Positions 9,068 through 17,380 of a DNA stretch of 64,000 nt are shown here, piece by piece. The position numbers and the translations under genes are program-made. The stretch spans positions 1 to 64,000 of the forward strand of contig CAVVGE010000019.1 of the NCBI GenBank assembly GCA_963747735.1, read 5' to 3'. Source of the stretch: AP-15 sp963747735. GTDB lineage: Bacteria > Pseudomonadota > Alphaproteobacteria > ATCC43930 > CGMCC-115725. Under the pieces are notes generated by a model. The model saw nothing but the letters and a program-made list of their open reading frames with translations, was not told the origin of the DNA and ran no database searches. How positions within the stretch are numbered: position 1 is the first letter of the stretch; each line of letters starts with the position of its first letter.

Positions 9068-10264
9068 ATGCGCTCGACTCACGTGCTGGGGATGCTGCTC
9101 GCCGCCGCGGCGAGCATGCCGTTTGCCGCGGTCGCGGCGGAGCCGATCAAGATCGGCTTTCCGATCCCGCTGTCCGGCCCGACCGCCGTCTATGGCGAGC
9201 CGATCCTGAAGGGCGCCCAAATGGCGGTCGCCGAGATCAACGCCAAAGGCGGCGTGCTCGGCCGCAAGCTCGAGCTGTTGCCGCGCGACAGCAAGGCCAG
9301 CGCCGACGAGGCGGTGCGTCTCGCCCGCGAGCTTATCTTCAAAAACAATGTCGATTTCCTCGTCGGCACCCTGACCTCGGCCGAGGCGCCGGCGGTCTCG
9401 ACCGTCGCCAAGGAGAACAAGATCATCCTCGTCGTGCCGGCCGCGGAAACCATGATGCTGACCGATCCGCAGCACATTCACCCGTACATCTTCCGCATTG
9501 CCACGAACACCGATATCGAGGGGCTCTCCGGGGCAACCCTGATGGCGCGTTGGAAGAACGTAAAAACCGTCGCCACGATCGCCCCCGATTACGCTTATGG
9601 CCGCGACGTCGAAGCCGCGTTTGTCAGGAACCTGAAAAAGTTCCGTCCGGACATCGCGATCATCGACCAGCAATGGCCTAAGCTGGGCGAGCCCAACTTC
9701 ACCCCGTTCATCACCGCGCAGATGGGCAAAAAGCCGGATGCGATCCATTGCTCGCTGTTTGCCGGCGATTTCGTCACCTTCAGCAAGGAGGCGACGCCGC
9801 TCGGCTACTTCGAGGCGGTCGGGAACCGCGTCGTCGACGGCGCCGATGTCGGCACCACCGACGAGGCCCGGGCGCTCGGCAACGCCTATCCCTACGGCAT
9901 CATCGGCAATGGCTACGACCCGGTGATCTGGACCGGCAACGAGCCGGCCGCGCACAAGAAATTCATCGCCGATCTGAAGGCGTTTACCCACGAGCAATAC
10001 GCCTCGGGCTGGTCGATCGTCGGCTATAAGTCGATCGATGCGCTCGCCGCCGGCATCAGGAAGGCCGGCGACACCAAGAGCGACGACGTCGCCAAGGCGC
10101 TCCCCGGCCTCACTTTCGACACGCCGGTCGGCAAGCGTACGTTCACCGTCAAATCGCACGAGACCCTGTCGCCGCAATATTGGGCGGTGATGGTCAAAGA
10201 GGCGGCCTATCCGTTTGCCGTGATGAAGAACCCGGAATTGTTGCCGCCGCAGGCAACCAACTGA
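9068..10264 (+). CDS. HAAT/LIV-type ABC transporter substrate-binding protein, copy 2
   Basis: Second periplasmic binding protein, 398 residues, with signal peptide (LLAAAASMPFAAVAA) and mature start EPIKIGFPIPLSGP. Most differences from copy 1 are conservative. One informative change lies in the ligand-contact part: FIAPTSKSTIL in copy 1 reads LVVPAAETMML here, which suggests a different ligand preference. The ATG has GGGAGG about seven bases upstream. It is followed after about 50 bases by livH-like 10315-11193. Likely role: deliver a related ligand to the same permease. Confidence 0.93.
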   Translation: MRSTHVLGMLLAAAASMPFAAVAAEPIKIGFPIPLSGPTAVYGEPILKGAQMAVAEINAKGGVLGRKLELLPRDSKASADEAVRLARELIFKNNVDFLVGTLTSAEAPAVSTVAKENKIILVVPAAETMMLTDPQHIHPYIFRIATNTDIEGLSGATLMARWKNVKTVATIAPDYAYGRDVEAAFVRNLKKFRPDIAIIDQQWPKLGEPNFTPFITAQMGKKPDAIHCSLFAGDFVTFSKEATPLGYFEAVGNRVVDGADVGTTDEARALGNAYPYGIIGNGYDPVIWTGNEPAAHKKFIADLKAFTHEQYASGWSIVGYKSIDALAAGIRKAGDTKSDDVAKALPGLTFDTPVGKRTFTVKSHETLSPQYWAVMVKEAAYPFAVMKNPELLPPQATN

Positions 10265-10314
10265 CGGCGGCATCGGGATCGGGCGGTACCGGAACTGTGG
10301 GAGATTGAACGGCG

Positions 10315-11193
10315 GTGTCGGCCTCGTTCCTGTTCAGCCAATTCATGGGCGGCCTCACCACCGCGATGTTCCTGTTCCTGATCGCTTCGGGGCTGTCGCT
10401 GGTGTTCGGGGTCATGCGCGTGATCAACTTCGCGCACGGCTCGTTCTACATGCTGGGCGCCTATCTCGCCTGGCAGGCGGTGCAGTGGCTGCACCCGGCG
10501 GCCGGGGCGTTCTGGCCGGCGGCGTTGTTCGCGGCGCTCGCGATCGCCCTTCTCGGCGCCGTCGTCGAAAGGCTGTTCTTCCGGTCGCTCTACGGCCGCG
10601 AGGAGCTCTACCAGCTGTTGTTCACCTATGCGCTGGTGCTGATCCTCGGCGACGTTGCCAAGTTCCTCTGGGGCACCGGGCAATTGTCGGTGTCGCAGCC
10701 GCCGGGCCTGGCCGGCAGCATCCAGCTTTTCGGCACGACGCAGCCGCTCTACAATCTTTTCATGATGGTGATCGGCCCGGCGATCGCGGTTGCCGGCTGG
10801 CTCGTGCTGAACCATACCGGCGCCGGGCGGATGGTGCGGGCGGCCGCCTACGACCGCGAGATGCTCGATGCATTGGGCGCCAATGTCGGCTCGATCTATA
10901 CCGGCATGTTTGTTGTCGCCTCGTTTCTCGCGGGGCTCTCGGGCGCTTTGGTGACGCCGATCCAAAGCATCGTGCCGGGCATGGACGTGCTGATCATCGT
11001 GCAGGCTTTTATCGTCGTGGTGATCGGCGGCATGGGCTCGATCTGGGGCACCTTCTGGGGCTCGATCATCTATGGCCAGGTATTGTCGTTCGGTATCCTG
11101 GTGTTTCCCGGCTTTTCGCTGTTCTCGGTGTTTGCGCTGATGGCGGTGATCCTGATCGTCCGCCCCTGGGGCCTGTTCGGGAGGCCGATATGA
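10315..11193 (+). CDS. Branched-chain amino acid-type ABC transporter permease (LivH-like)
   Basis: Inner-membrane permease of the LivH type, 292 residues, with about eight hydrophobic segments. Family landmarks are GLSLVFGVMRVINFAHGSFYMLGAY near the N-terminus and VVIGGMGSIWGTFWGSIIYG near the C-terminus. The start is GTG at 10315 with GGGAG upstream. Its stop overlaps the ATG of the LivM-like gene (ATGA), so the two are coupled. Confidence 0.93.
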   Translation: MSASFLFSQFMGGLTTAMFLFLIASGLSLVFGVMRVINFAHGSFYMLGAYLAWQAVQWLHPAAGAFWPAALFAALAIALLGAVVERLFFRSLYGREELYQLLFTYALVLILGDVAKFLWGTGQLSVSQPPGLAGSIQLFGTTQPLYNLFMMVIGPAIAVAGWLVLNHTGAGRMVRAAAYDREMLDALGANVGSIYTGMFVVASFLAGLSGALVTPIQSIVPGMDVLIIVQAFIVVVIGGMGSIWGTFWGSIIYGQVLSFGILVFPGFSLFSVFALMAVILIVRPWGLFGRPI

Positions 11194-12185
11194 GCGCGCG
11201 CCGCTCGCTCATGGCCGGCCGCATCCCGTGGACGCTGATCGTCTTTCTCGTCATGTGCACGGTCCCGTGGATCGGCACCCGCTACGACACCTTTCTCGCC
11301 GCGCAGATCGCGATCGACGCGCTCTTTGCGGTCAGCCTCAACCTCTTGCTCGGCACCACCGGCCTCGTCTCCTTTGGCCATGTCGCGTATTTCGGCGTCG
11401 GCGCCTATGTCTGCGGCATCCTGATGAAGACCTACGGGGTGCCGTTTGTCATCGCGTTCCCGGCGGCCGGGCTCGGCGCGGCGCTGTTTGCCCTGGTCTC
11501 GGGCTTTTTCTGCGTGCGTCTGATGAAGCTCTACTTCGCGATGCTGACGCTCGCCTTCTCGCAAATCATCTGGGCGATCGCCTACAAGTGGAACGCCGTG
11601 ACCGGCGGCGACAACGGGCTGCCCGAGATCCCTTATCCCCATCTCGACTGGATGTCGGCGATCCCGGGCTGCGGCGACCTGTCGATCGGCGCCCGCTTTT
11701 ATCTCCTGACCCTGGTTCTGGTCGGGCTGTCGCTCGCGATCGTGCACAAGATCGTGCGCTCGCCGTTTGGCCGCATGCTGACGACGATCCGCGACAACCC
11801 CGAGCGCGCCGCCTTTATCGGGCTCAACGTGCGCGCCTATCAACTCGCCGCGTTTGTCGTCGCCGGCAGCTTTGCCGGGCTCGCCGGCGCGCTCTACGGC
11901 ATCTTCAGCCGCGGCGTCTTCACCGATTACGTGTTCTGGTCGAAATCGGCCGAGGTCGTGATCATGGCGATCCTCGGCGGCATCAACTTTTTCTGGGGTC
12001 CGCCGGTGGGCGCCTTGGCGCTCGTTTGGCTCAACCAGCAGATTACCGACTACACCCAATACTGGCCGTTCGTGCTCGGCACGATCCTCCTGGTGCTGCT
12101 GTTCGTGTTCCCGGGCGGCATCGTCGGCGGCCTGGTCGCCGGATACCGCTCGGCTCGACGCCGCCTCGTGGGCCGCGATGCTTGA
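11190..12185 (+). CDS. Branched-chain amino acid-type ABC transporter permease (LivM-like)
   Basis: Second permease, 331 residues, multi-spanning. The LivM signatures NLLLGTTGLVSFGHVAYFGVGAY and AIVHKIVRSPFGRMLTTIRDNPERA (the EAA-like cytoplasmic loop that contacts the ATPase) are present. ATGA overlap with the LivH-like gene upstream; its last codons overlap the ATG of the LivG-like ATPase by eight bases. Confidence 0.93.
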   Translation: MSARRSLMAGRIPWTLIVFLVMCTVPWIGTRYDTFLAAQIAIDALFAVSLNLLLGTTGLVSFGHVAYFGVGAYVCGILMKTYGVPFVIAFPAAGLGAALFALVSGFFCVRLMKLYFAMLTLAFSQIIWAIAYKWNAVTGGDNGLPEIPYPHLDWMSAIPGCGDLSIGARFYLLTLVLVGLSLAIVHKIVRSPFGRMLTTIRDNPERAAFIGLNVRAYQLAAFVVAGSFAGLAGALYGIFSRGVFTDYVFWSKSAEVVIMAILGGINFFWGPPVGALALVWLNQQITDYTQYWPFVLGTILLVLLFVFPGGIVGGLVAGYRSARRRLVGRDA

Positions 12186-12912
12186 GGTCCGCGAGCTGCG
12201 CAAGTCGTTTGCCGGCTTTGTCGCCGTCGGCGGCGTCAGCCTCACCGTCGAAACCCGGCAGATCGCCGCGGTCATCGGCCCGAACGGCGCCGGCAAATCG
12301 ACTTTTTTCAACCTGATCACCGGTCATCTGCACCCGGATGGCGGGCGGGTCTTGCTCGACGGCCGCGACATCACCGGGGCACCACCGCACCGCATCTGCC
12401 GCTTGGGGGTCGGCCGCTCGTTTCAGCGCACCAACATCTTCGCCAAGCTGACGGTGTTTGAGAACATCCAGGCCGCGCTCATCGCGCATCACCGGCGCGG
12501 CCATAATTTCTGGTCGCGCTCCGAGGATTTCTACCGCGAGGAAACCGAGGAGCTGCTGGTCTCGATCGGCCTCGGCGACGCCGCGCGCACGGTTGCCGGC
12601 ACGCTCAGCTACGGCAACCAGAAGCAGATCGAGCTCGGCATCGCCTTGGCGAGCGAGCCGAACCTCTTGCTCCTCGACGAGCCGACCGCCGGCATGTCGC
12701 CGGCCGAGACGCACGACACGATGAGCCTCCTCCAGCGCATCGCCGCCGAGCGCGAGCTGACTCTCCTCTTTACCGAGCACGACATGGAAGTCGTGTTCGC
12801 GATCGCCGAAAAGATCGCGGTCCTGCATCAAGGCCGGTTGTTGGCCGAGGGCACGCCTGCCGAGGTGCGCGCCGACCCCGAAGTCCGCCGCGTCTATCTG
12901 GGACAGCATTGA
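12178..12912 (+). CDS. LIV-type ABC transporter ATP-binding protein (LivG-like)
   Basis: 244-residue ABC ATPase. Walker A is GPNGAGKS, the signature region reads LSYGNQKQIELGIAL (a variant of LSGGQ seen in LivG proteins), Walker B is LLLLDEPTAG, and the switch His is in LLFTEHDM. The insert with RTNIFAKLTVFENI is typical of LivG. It is translationally coupled to the permease upstream. A hairpin-containing spacer of about 245 bases separates it from its LivF partner, which is unusual in this operon type. Confidence 0.93.
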   Translation: MLEVRELRKSFAGFVAVGGVSLTVETRQIAAVIGPNGAGKSTFFNLITGHLHPDGGRVLLDGRDITGAPPHRICRLGVGRSFQRTNIFAKLTVFENIQAALIAHHRRGHNFWSRSEDFYREETEELLVSIGLGDAARTVAGTLSYGNQKQIELGIALASEPNLLLLDEPTAGMSPAETHDTMSLLQRIAAERELTLLFTEHDMEVVFAIAEKIAVLHQGRLLAEGTPAEVRADPEVRRVYLGQH

Positions 12913-12971
12913 CGCATGCACCTTTCAAGTACTCTCTCTGGTCCACGTCGGTCTAAACCGGACGTTCCCTT

Positions 12972-13109
12972 CCCGCTTTCCCGGCGAAAGCCGGGACCCA
13001 GGCCGGCCTCGGACGCCGCCTCTGCCTTTGTCGATCGACCGATCCGCCGCGATCGCGAAATCGGCGCGGAGCGGCGGAGAAGTGGGTCCCGGCTTTCGCC
13101 GGGAACGCG
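12972..13109. repeat. Inverted pair of palindromic repeats between livG- and livF-like genes
   Basis: Two copies of one hairpin face each other. The first is CCCGGC-GAAA-GCCGGG at 12980-12995; the second is its reverse complement with loop TTTC at 13088-13103. The match extends into the flanks (TTCCC ... GGACCC). The pair fills the spacer between the ATPase genes and may act as a transcript-stabilising or mobile repeat element. No open frame with a recognisable domain lies between them. Confidence 0.85.
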
Positions 13110-13157
13110 GATGGGCGATGCCACTCACTCCAGTTGGCCGAACGAGATATCGCTCTG

Positions 13158-13865
13158 ATGGCGGCATTGCTGGCGGTCGAGGACATCTACACCGCCTATG
13201 GCCTGAGCCGGGTGTTGTTCGGCGTTTCGCTCGAAATCGCCGAGGGCGAATGCGTGTGCCTCCTCGGCCGCAATGGTGTGGGCAAGACGACGACGATACG
13301 CTCGGTGATGGGGCTGACCCCGCCCTCCGGCGGCCGCGTCCTGTGGCAGGGCCGTGACATTACCGGCTGGGCGCCGCACCGGGTCGCCCGCGCCGGCATC
13401 GGCTTTGTCCCGGAAGACCGGCGCATCTTCGCCGAATTGACGGTGCGCGAAAATCTCGAAGTCGGCGCCCAGGCGGCGCATCGGCCCGGCCACTGGACGA
13501 TCGAGGCGGTGGGCGACCTGTTCCCGGTGCTGCGCGAGCGGCGCGACCAGCGCGGCGGGTTTCTGTCGGGCGGCGAGCAGCAGATGCTGACCATCGCCCG
13601 CACCCTGATGGGCAACCCACAGCTATTGCTGCTGGACGAGCCGTCCGAGGGCCTCGCCCCGCTCGTCGTCGAGATGCTCGGCGGCAAGATCGCCGAATTG
13701 AAGGCGCAGGGCCTGACGATCCTGTTGGCCGAGCAGGGTGCCGATTTCGCCCTCGCCCTCGCCGACCGCGTCTACGTCCTCGAAAAGGGTGCCGTCCGCT
13801 ATTCCGGCTCCGCCGCCGAGCTGCGCCAGGATCGCGCCCTCCTCGACCGCCTCCTCGCGGTATAG
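13158..13865 (+). CDS. LIV-type ABC transporter ATP-binding protein (LivF-like)
   Basis: 235-residue second ATPase of the HAAT importer. Walker A GRNGVGKT, LSGGEQQMLTIARTL signature, Walker B LLLLDEPSEGLAP and ILLAEQGADFAL are all LivF-type. The frame also opens at TTG 13134, but the ATG at 13158 gives the normal N-terminus (MAALLAVEDIYTAYG). It ends the importer operon; the next sequence downstream is repeat-rich. Confidence 0.92.
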   Translation: MAALLAVEDIYTAYGLSRVLFGVSLEIAEGECVCLLGRNGVGKTTTIRSVMGLTPPSGGRVLWQGRDITGWAPHRVARAGIGFVPEDRRIFAELTVRENLEVGAQAAHRPGHWTIEAVGDLFPVLRERRDQRGGFLSGGEQQMLTIARTLMGNPQLLLLDEPSEGLAPLVVEMLGGKIAELKAQGLTILLAEQGADFALALADRVYVLEKGAVRYSGSAAELRQDRALLDRLLAV

Positions 13866-13924
13866 CGGGGGTCGCGCAGGGGGGCCGGGTGCGGGCGTGA
13901 CGGCGAGAGCGGCACACCGCAAGC

Positions 13925-14082
13925 ACGTGCCGCATTACACGCGTTACTGGGCCGAGCTTCGCGGTGAAGCCGGGCACGGCCTTGGCCTTGTGCTCGGCCA
14001 CGCGGCGAACGAGGTCGTTTGTGACGCCGAGATAAAGCGTGCCATGCCGGCGGCTGGCGAGAAGATAGACGTAATGCGTCAC
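13925..14082 (-). pseudogene. GIY-YIG nuclease (UPF0213-like) N-terminal remnant
   Basis: Minus-strand frame from a GTG at 14082 reads HYVYLLASRRHGTLYLGVTN then LVRRVAEHKAKAVPGFTAKLG, which is the start of small GIY-YIG endonuclease-like proteins (motif YVYLLAS...LYLGVT). After about 45 residues the similarity is lost, while the family runs to about 90. So this is a 3'-truncated relic. It lies next to a palindromic element at 14113-14234. Confidence 0.6.
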
Positions 14083-14112
14083 ATCCCAGGCCCTCTGCCG
14101 GAAATGGTCTTC

Positions 14113-14234
14113 GTCATTCCGGGACGGCCCCAAAGGGCCGGGCCCGGCACCCATGAACATCGAGGTACGCTCCATTGGCACAATCCGGTGTGCCTGGGTT
14201 CCGGGCTCGCAGCTATGCTGCGCCCCGGAATGAC
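14113..14234. repeat. Palindromic intergenic element bounded by 11-bp inverted arms
   Basis: GTCATTCCGGG at 14113-14123 is matched by CCCGGAATGAC at 14224-14234. Inside are further GC-rich palindromes such as GGCCC-CAAA-GGGCC. This is the layout of dispersed palindromic elements in several alphaproteobacterial genomes. It lies between the GIY-YIG relic and the FMN-binding protein gene. Confidence 0.75.
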
Positions 14235-14303
14235 AAGTTTTTGAGTGTCTTCAAATGCTCTTTTGGGAGCCCAGCGGGAAGCTGGCATCCCGCAGGTTGC
14301 GGC

Positions 14304-14915
14304 TCAGTAGAGCCGGGTGCGGTAGTTTTCGGCGGTCTGGCGTTCGGCCTCGGCGGCGTCGAGGCCGCCGATCTGCTCGGCGACAATCCGGCCAATCAGC
14401 GGAAAGTCGCCGCGCTTGAGCTGCTTTGCCGGGTTCCACAGATCGGAGCGGATCAGCGCTTTGCCGCAGTGGAAATAGACCTCTTCGGCGGCAACCAGGA
14501 TCGCGCTGCGCGGCATCTTGCCGTTGACCGCAAGCGGTTCCAGGAGCTCGGGATCGACCGTGACGCTGGCGCGGCCGTTGACACGCAAGGTCTCGGGGAT
14601 GCCGGGGACGAAGAAGATCAGCCCGATGCCGGGCCGCGCCAAGAGGTTGCCGAGCGTGTCGGTGCGGTTGTTGCCGAGCCGGTCGGGGATCAGCAAGGTC
14701 GTGTCGTCGATGACCCGGACAAAACCCGGCGCGTCGCCCTTGGGCGAAGCGTCGCAGCGGCCCGACGGGTCCGAGGAGGCCACGACCAAAAACGGCGACA
14801 GCGCGATGAAATTGCGGGCATGCTTGTCGAGATGGGCGAGCTGCTTCTTGACCGCCCGCTCGCCCGGCTCACCGTAGATTTCGCGCAGCCGGCCCGCATT
14901 CTCGATCGTGTCCAC
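14304..14915 (-). CDS. Pyridoxamine 5'-phosphate oxidase family FMN-binding protein
   Basis: 203-residue member of the PPOX split-barrel family, probably of the MSMEG_1061-like group. Visible family stretches are FLVVASSDPSGRCDASPKGD, TLLIPDRLGNNRTDTLGNLL and LIFFVPG, which form the FMN site. Such proteins bind FMN or F420 and reduce small molecules; the substrate is unknown. It is divergent from the enoyl-CoA hydratase gene at 14990, with a 74-base shared promoter region. Confidence 0.85.
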   Translation of the reverse strand: MDTIENAGRLREIYGEPGERAVKKQLAHLDKHARNFIALSPFLVVASSDPSGRCDASPKGDAPGFVRVIDDTTLLIPDRLGNNRTDTLGNLLARPGIGLIFFVPGIPETLRVNGRASVTVDPELLEPLAVNGKMPRSAILVAAEEVYFHCGKALIRSDLWNPAKQLKRGDFPLIGRIVAEQIGGLDAAEAERQTAENYRTRLY

Positions 14916-14989
14916 CCTCGCCTCCTCCGCCCGTTTGGAGCACTATACCCGAGCGACCGCCAAACCTCCATCGGGGACAGTGGAGAGGC

Positions 14990-15781
14990 ATGTCTGCCAA
15001 CCGGTTCCAAATCGAATATCGGGACTGTGCGGGGGGCGGCCGGACGGCATGGCTGACGATCGACAATGCCGCAAAGCTCAACAGCCTCAATTCCGCGCTG
15101 ATGGGCGAGATCGTTGCGGCGATGGCGGGACTCGCCGACGACCCCGAGCTGCGTCTCGCGATCCTGACCGGCGCCGGCGGCCGGGCCTTTGTCGGCGGCG
15201 CCGATATCGGCGAGATCGCCGCCCTCGACCATCGGGGCGCGCGCCGGTTCATCACCCTCGTCCACCGCTGTTGCGACACGGTTCGCCGCCTGCCGGTGCC
15301 GGTCATCGCCCGCATCGACGGCTGGACACTGGGTGCGGGCCTCGAGCTCGCCGCCGCGTGCGATCTGCGCGTCGCCAGCGACCGCTCGCATTTCGGCATG
15401 CCCGAAGTCGCGATCGGCATTCCGTCGGTGGTCGAGGCGGCGCTGCTGCCGAGGCTCGTCGGCGCCGGTCGCGCGCGGCGATTGCTGCTGACCGGCGAGC
15501 CGATCGATGCCGCCGAAGCGCTCCTTTGGGGGCTCGTCGATCGGGTGGCGCCGGCCGACGAGCTCGACGCGGCGGTGGACGAGCTCGCCCGCCCGATCCT
15601 CGCCGCCGGGCCGCGGGCGATCCGCATTCAGAAGGCGCTGATCCTCGATTGGGAGGAATTGTCTCTTTCGGCCGCGATCGCGCGCGGCATCGACGCCTTT
15701 GTCGGGGCCTTCGACAGCGGCGAGCCGGGCCGCCTGGCCGGCGCCGCTCTCGCCCGCCTCGCTGCACGCCGCAGCCGATAA
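14990..15781 (+). CDS. Enoyl-CoA hydratase/isomerase family protein
   Basis: Crotonase-fold enzyme of 263 residues acting on acyl-CoA thioesters. Oxyanion-hole segments are visible as GAGGRAFVGGADIGEI and IDGWTLGAGLELAAACDLRVA. The FGMPEVAIGIPSVVEAALLPRLVG stretch lies where one catalytic Glu is normally found; exact reaction (hydratase, isomerase or other) cannot be fixed. The ATG has GGAGAGG just upstream. RadC follows 60 bases downstream in the same direction. Confidence 0.9.
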   Translation: MSANRFQIEYRDCAGGGRTAWLTIDNAAKLNSLNSALMGEIVAAMAGLADDPELRLAILTGAGGRAFVGGADIGEIAALDHRGARRFITLVHRCCDTVRRLPVPVIARIDGWTLGAGLELAAACDLRVASDRSHFGMPEVAIGIPSVVEAALLPRLVGAGRARRLLLTGEPIDAAEALLWGLVDRVAPADELDAAVDELARPILAAGPRAIRIQKALILDWEELSLSAAIARGIDAFVGAFDSGEPGRLAGAALARLAARRSR

Positions 15782-15843
15782 GACGCAATTTTGACGTTTT
15801 CGATGCAAATCTCGCCGCGCCGGATCACCAGAGCGCGCATTCG

Positions 15844-16788
15844 ATGCCTTTCTCGATCGTCGAAGAGGACGGCCGCCTTGTCGTCAACAGCCCGTACCAC
15901 CCCAATTTCCCGGCGCGGGCGCGCAGCCTCGGCGGGGATTGGGACCCGGAGCGGCGCGTGTGGCTGTTCGACGCAAGCGACGGCGATCGCGTCAGGACGC
16001 TGTGCCGCGAAATCTACGGGACCGAGGGCCCGGCGTCCGACCGGGAACGCTCGGCCCCCTATCCGTCCCCCGCTCGATATGGCAGCAACAGCCATCAATT
16101 CGCCGAGAGCGCGCCAGCCGTCCCACATTACTACGGCCACCGCAACCGGCTGCGTCAGCGTTTTCTCGACGCCGATGCCGAGAAATTGCCCGATTACGAG
16201 CTGCTCGAAATAATCCTGTTCGCCGCCCTGCAGCGCGGCGACGTCAAGCCTCTGGCAAAGGCGGTGCTGGGGCATTTCGGCGGGTTTGCCGAGACGATGA
16301 GCGCGGAGCCCGCAGCACTCGCCGAGGCCGGGCTCAACCTCGCCGGCATCGCCGCGGTCAAATCGGTGCGCGAGGCGGCGCTCAGGCTGATGCGCGCCGA
16401 ATTGCAGGAGCGGCCGGTCGTCAATTCATGGGACAAGCTGATTGATTACTGCACCGCCCAGATCGCGCACGGCAAGGTCGAGGAGTTCCACGTCCTCTTT
16501 CTCGACCGCAAGAACGTGCTGCTGAAGCACGAGCGCCAGCAGAAGGGCACGATCGACCACACCCCGGTCTATCCGCGCGAGGTCGTTAAGCGCGCGCTCG
16601 AATTGGAAGCCTCGGCATTGATCCTGGTGCACAACCACCCCTCGGGCGACCCGACCCCGTCCAAGGCCGACATCGCCGTCACGCAAGACATCAAAAAGGC
16701 CGCCGCCCCGCTCGGCGTCACCGTGCACGACCACGTCATCATCGGCCGCAACCGCCATACGAGCCTGCGCGACCTCGGCCTCCTCTGA
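15844..16788 (+). CDS. radC: RadC family JAB-domain protein with an extra N-terminal domain
   Basis: 314 residues from the ATG at 15844. Residues about 110-314 are a standard RadC/UPF0758: helix-hairpin-helix part (LPDYELLEIILFAAL), Glu in EEFHVLFLD, and the JAMM metalloprotease-like motif H263-x-H265 ... D276 (HNHPSGDPTPSKAD). Residues about 1-60 are not part of usual RadC: VVNSPYHPNFPARARSLGG then WDPERRVWLFDA and VRTLCREIYG. This looks like a compact nucleic-acid-binding module resembling the HARP-type segments of phage and plasmid proteins, which is inference. RadC's biochemical role is unsettled; genome maintenance or mobile-element functions are proposed. Confidence 0.85.
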   Translation: MPFSIVEEDGRLVVNSPYHPNFPARARSLGGDWDPERRVWLFDASDGDRVRTLCREIYGTEGPASDRERSAPYPSPARYGSNSHQFAESAPAVPHYYGHRNRLRQRFLDADAEKLPDYELLEIILFAALQRGDVKPLAKAVLGHFGGFAETMSAEPAALAEAGLNLAGIAAVKSVREAALRLMRAELQERPVVNSWDKLIDYCTAQIAHGKVEEFHVLFLDRKNVLLKHERQQKGTIDHTPVYPREVVKRALELEASALILVHNHPSGDPTPSKADIAVTQDIKKAAAPLGVTVHDHVIIGRNRHTSLRDLGLL

Positions 16789-16800
16789 GGCATTCGCGGG

Positions 16801-17058
16801 GTGGACTGGTTCACTTTCGTTTCGGTGATCGTCAAAGCCGTCGCGTGGCCGATAACCCTGGTGCTGATCCTGCTGTTTTTCAGGCGATCCGTTCGGCAGC
16901 TCATCCCGCGGCTCCGAACCATCCGGATCGGCTCCGTTGAGGTGTCCGCCGCACGGGAATACGATGACGAAGTGCGCGAAAGCGCAGACGCAAACGCCAA
17001 GACGCAACGGCAACTGCAAACGGCCGCAGGACACGGTGATGGACCGGACGGAAATTGA
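16801..17058 (+). CDS. Small membrane protein of unknown function
   Basis: 85 residues from a GTG at 16801. One strong hydrophobic helix (VIVKAVAWPITLVLILLFF) is followed by a basic stretch (RRSVRQLIPRLRTIRIG) and a polar, possibly coiled C-terminus. It starts 12 bases after radC and overlaps the next small gene by about 20 bases, so the three may be co-transcribed. I do not recognise the family. Confidence 0.6.
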   Translation: MDWFTFVSVIVKAVAWPITLVLILLFFRRSVRQLIPRLRTIRIGSVEVSAAREYDDEVRESADANAKTQRQLQTAAGHGDGPDGN

Positions 17059-17344
17059 CACTTACATCGCACAAATGGAAATCGAGAAGGCTCGCCTTCA
17101 GGCAAAGCTGCCGCTCGACCCGAGCACGCCGCCCGTCGTCAGGAAGGAAGCCGATGCGACCGTCGGCCGTGTGGATCGGATACTCAAGCATCCGGGACTC
17201 GAAGTATTAAAGCAAGGCGCCGATGACTATGAAAGGTTGCCAATCGATCAGAAATCTCAGATCAGCAAACTCTACACTTTGTGGATTGCTAACGCCAAGG
17301 AAACTTTGAAGACCTTAAAAATGGTGTCTGACGCAGCAGGTTAG
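17039..17344 (+). CDS. Small hypothetical protein
   Basis: 101 residues from the ATG at 17039 (a GTG lies directly before). Mostly helical and charged: MDRTEIDTYIAQMEIEKARL, then VVRKEADATVGRVDRILKH and SQISKLYTLWIANAKETLK. No known domain recognised. The second half uses more A/T-ending codons than its neighbours, hinting at a different origin. Overlaps the membrane-protein gene at 16801, so the pair probably functions together. Confidence 0.6.
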   Translation: MDRTEIDTYIAQMEIEKARLQAKLPLDPSTPPVVRKEADATVGRVDRILKHPGLEVLKQGADDYERLPIDQKSQISKLYTLWIANAKETLKTLKMVSDAAG

Positions 17345-17380
17345 TGGTCCATCGTAAAAAAACAAGTCGAGGAAAGCCCT

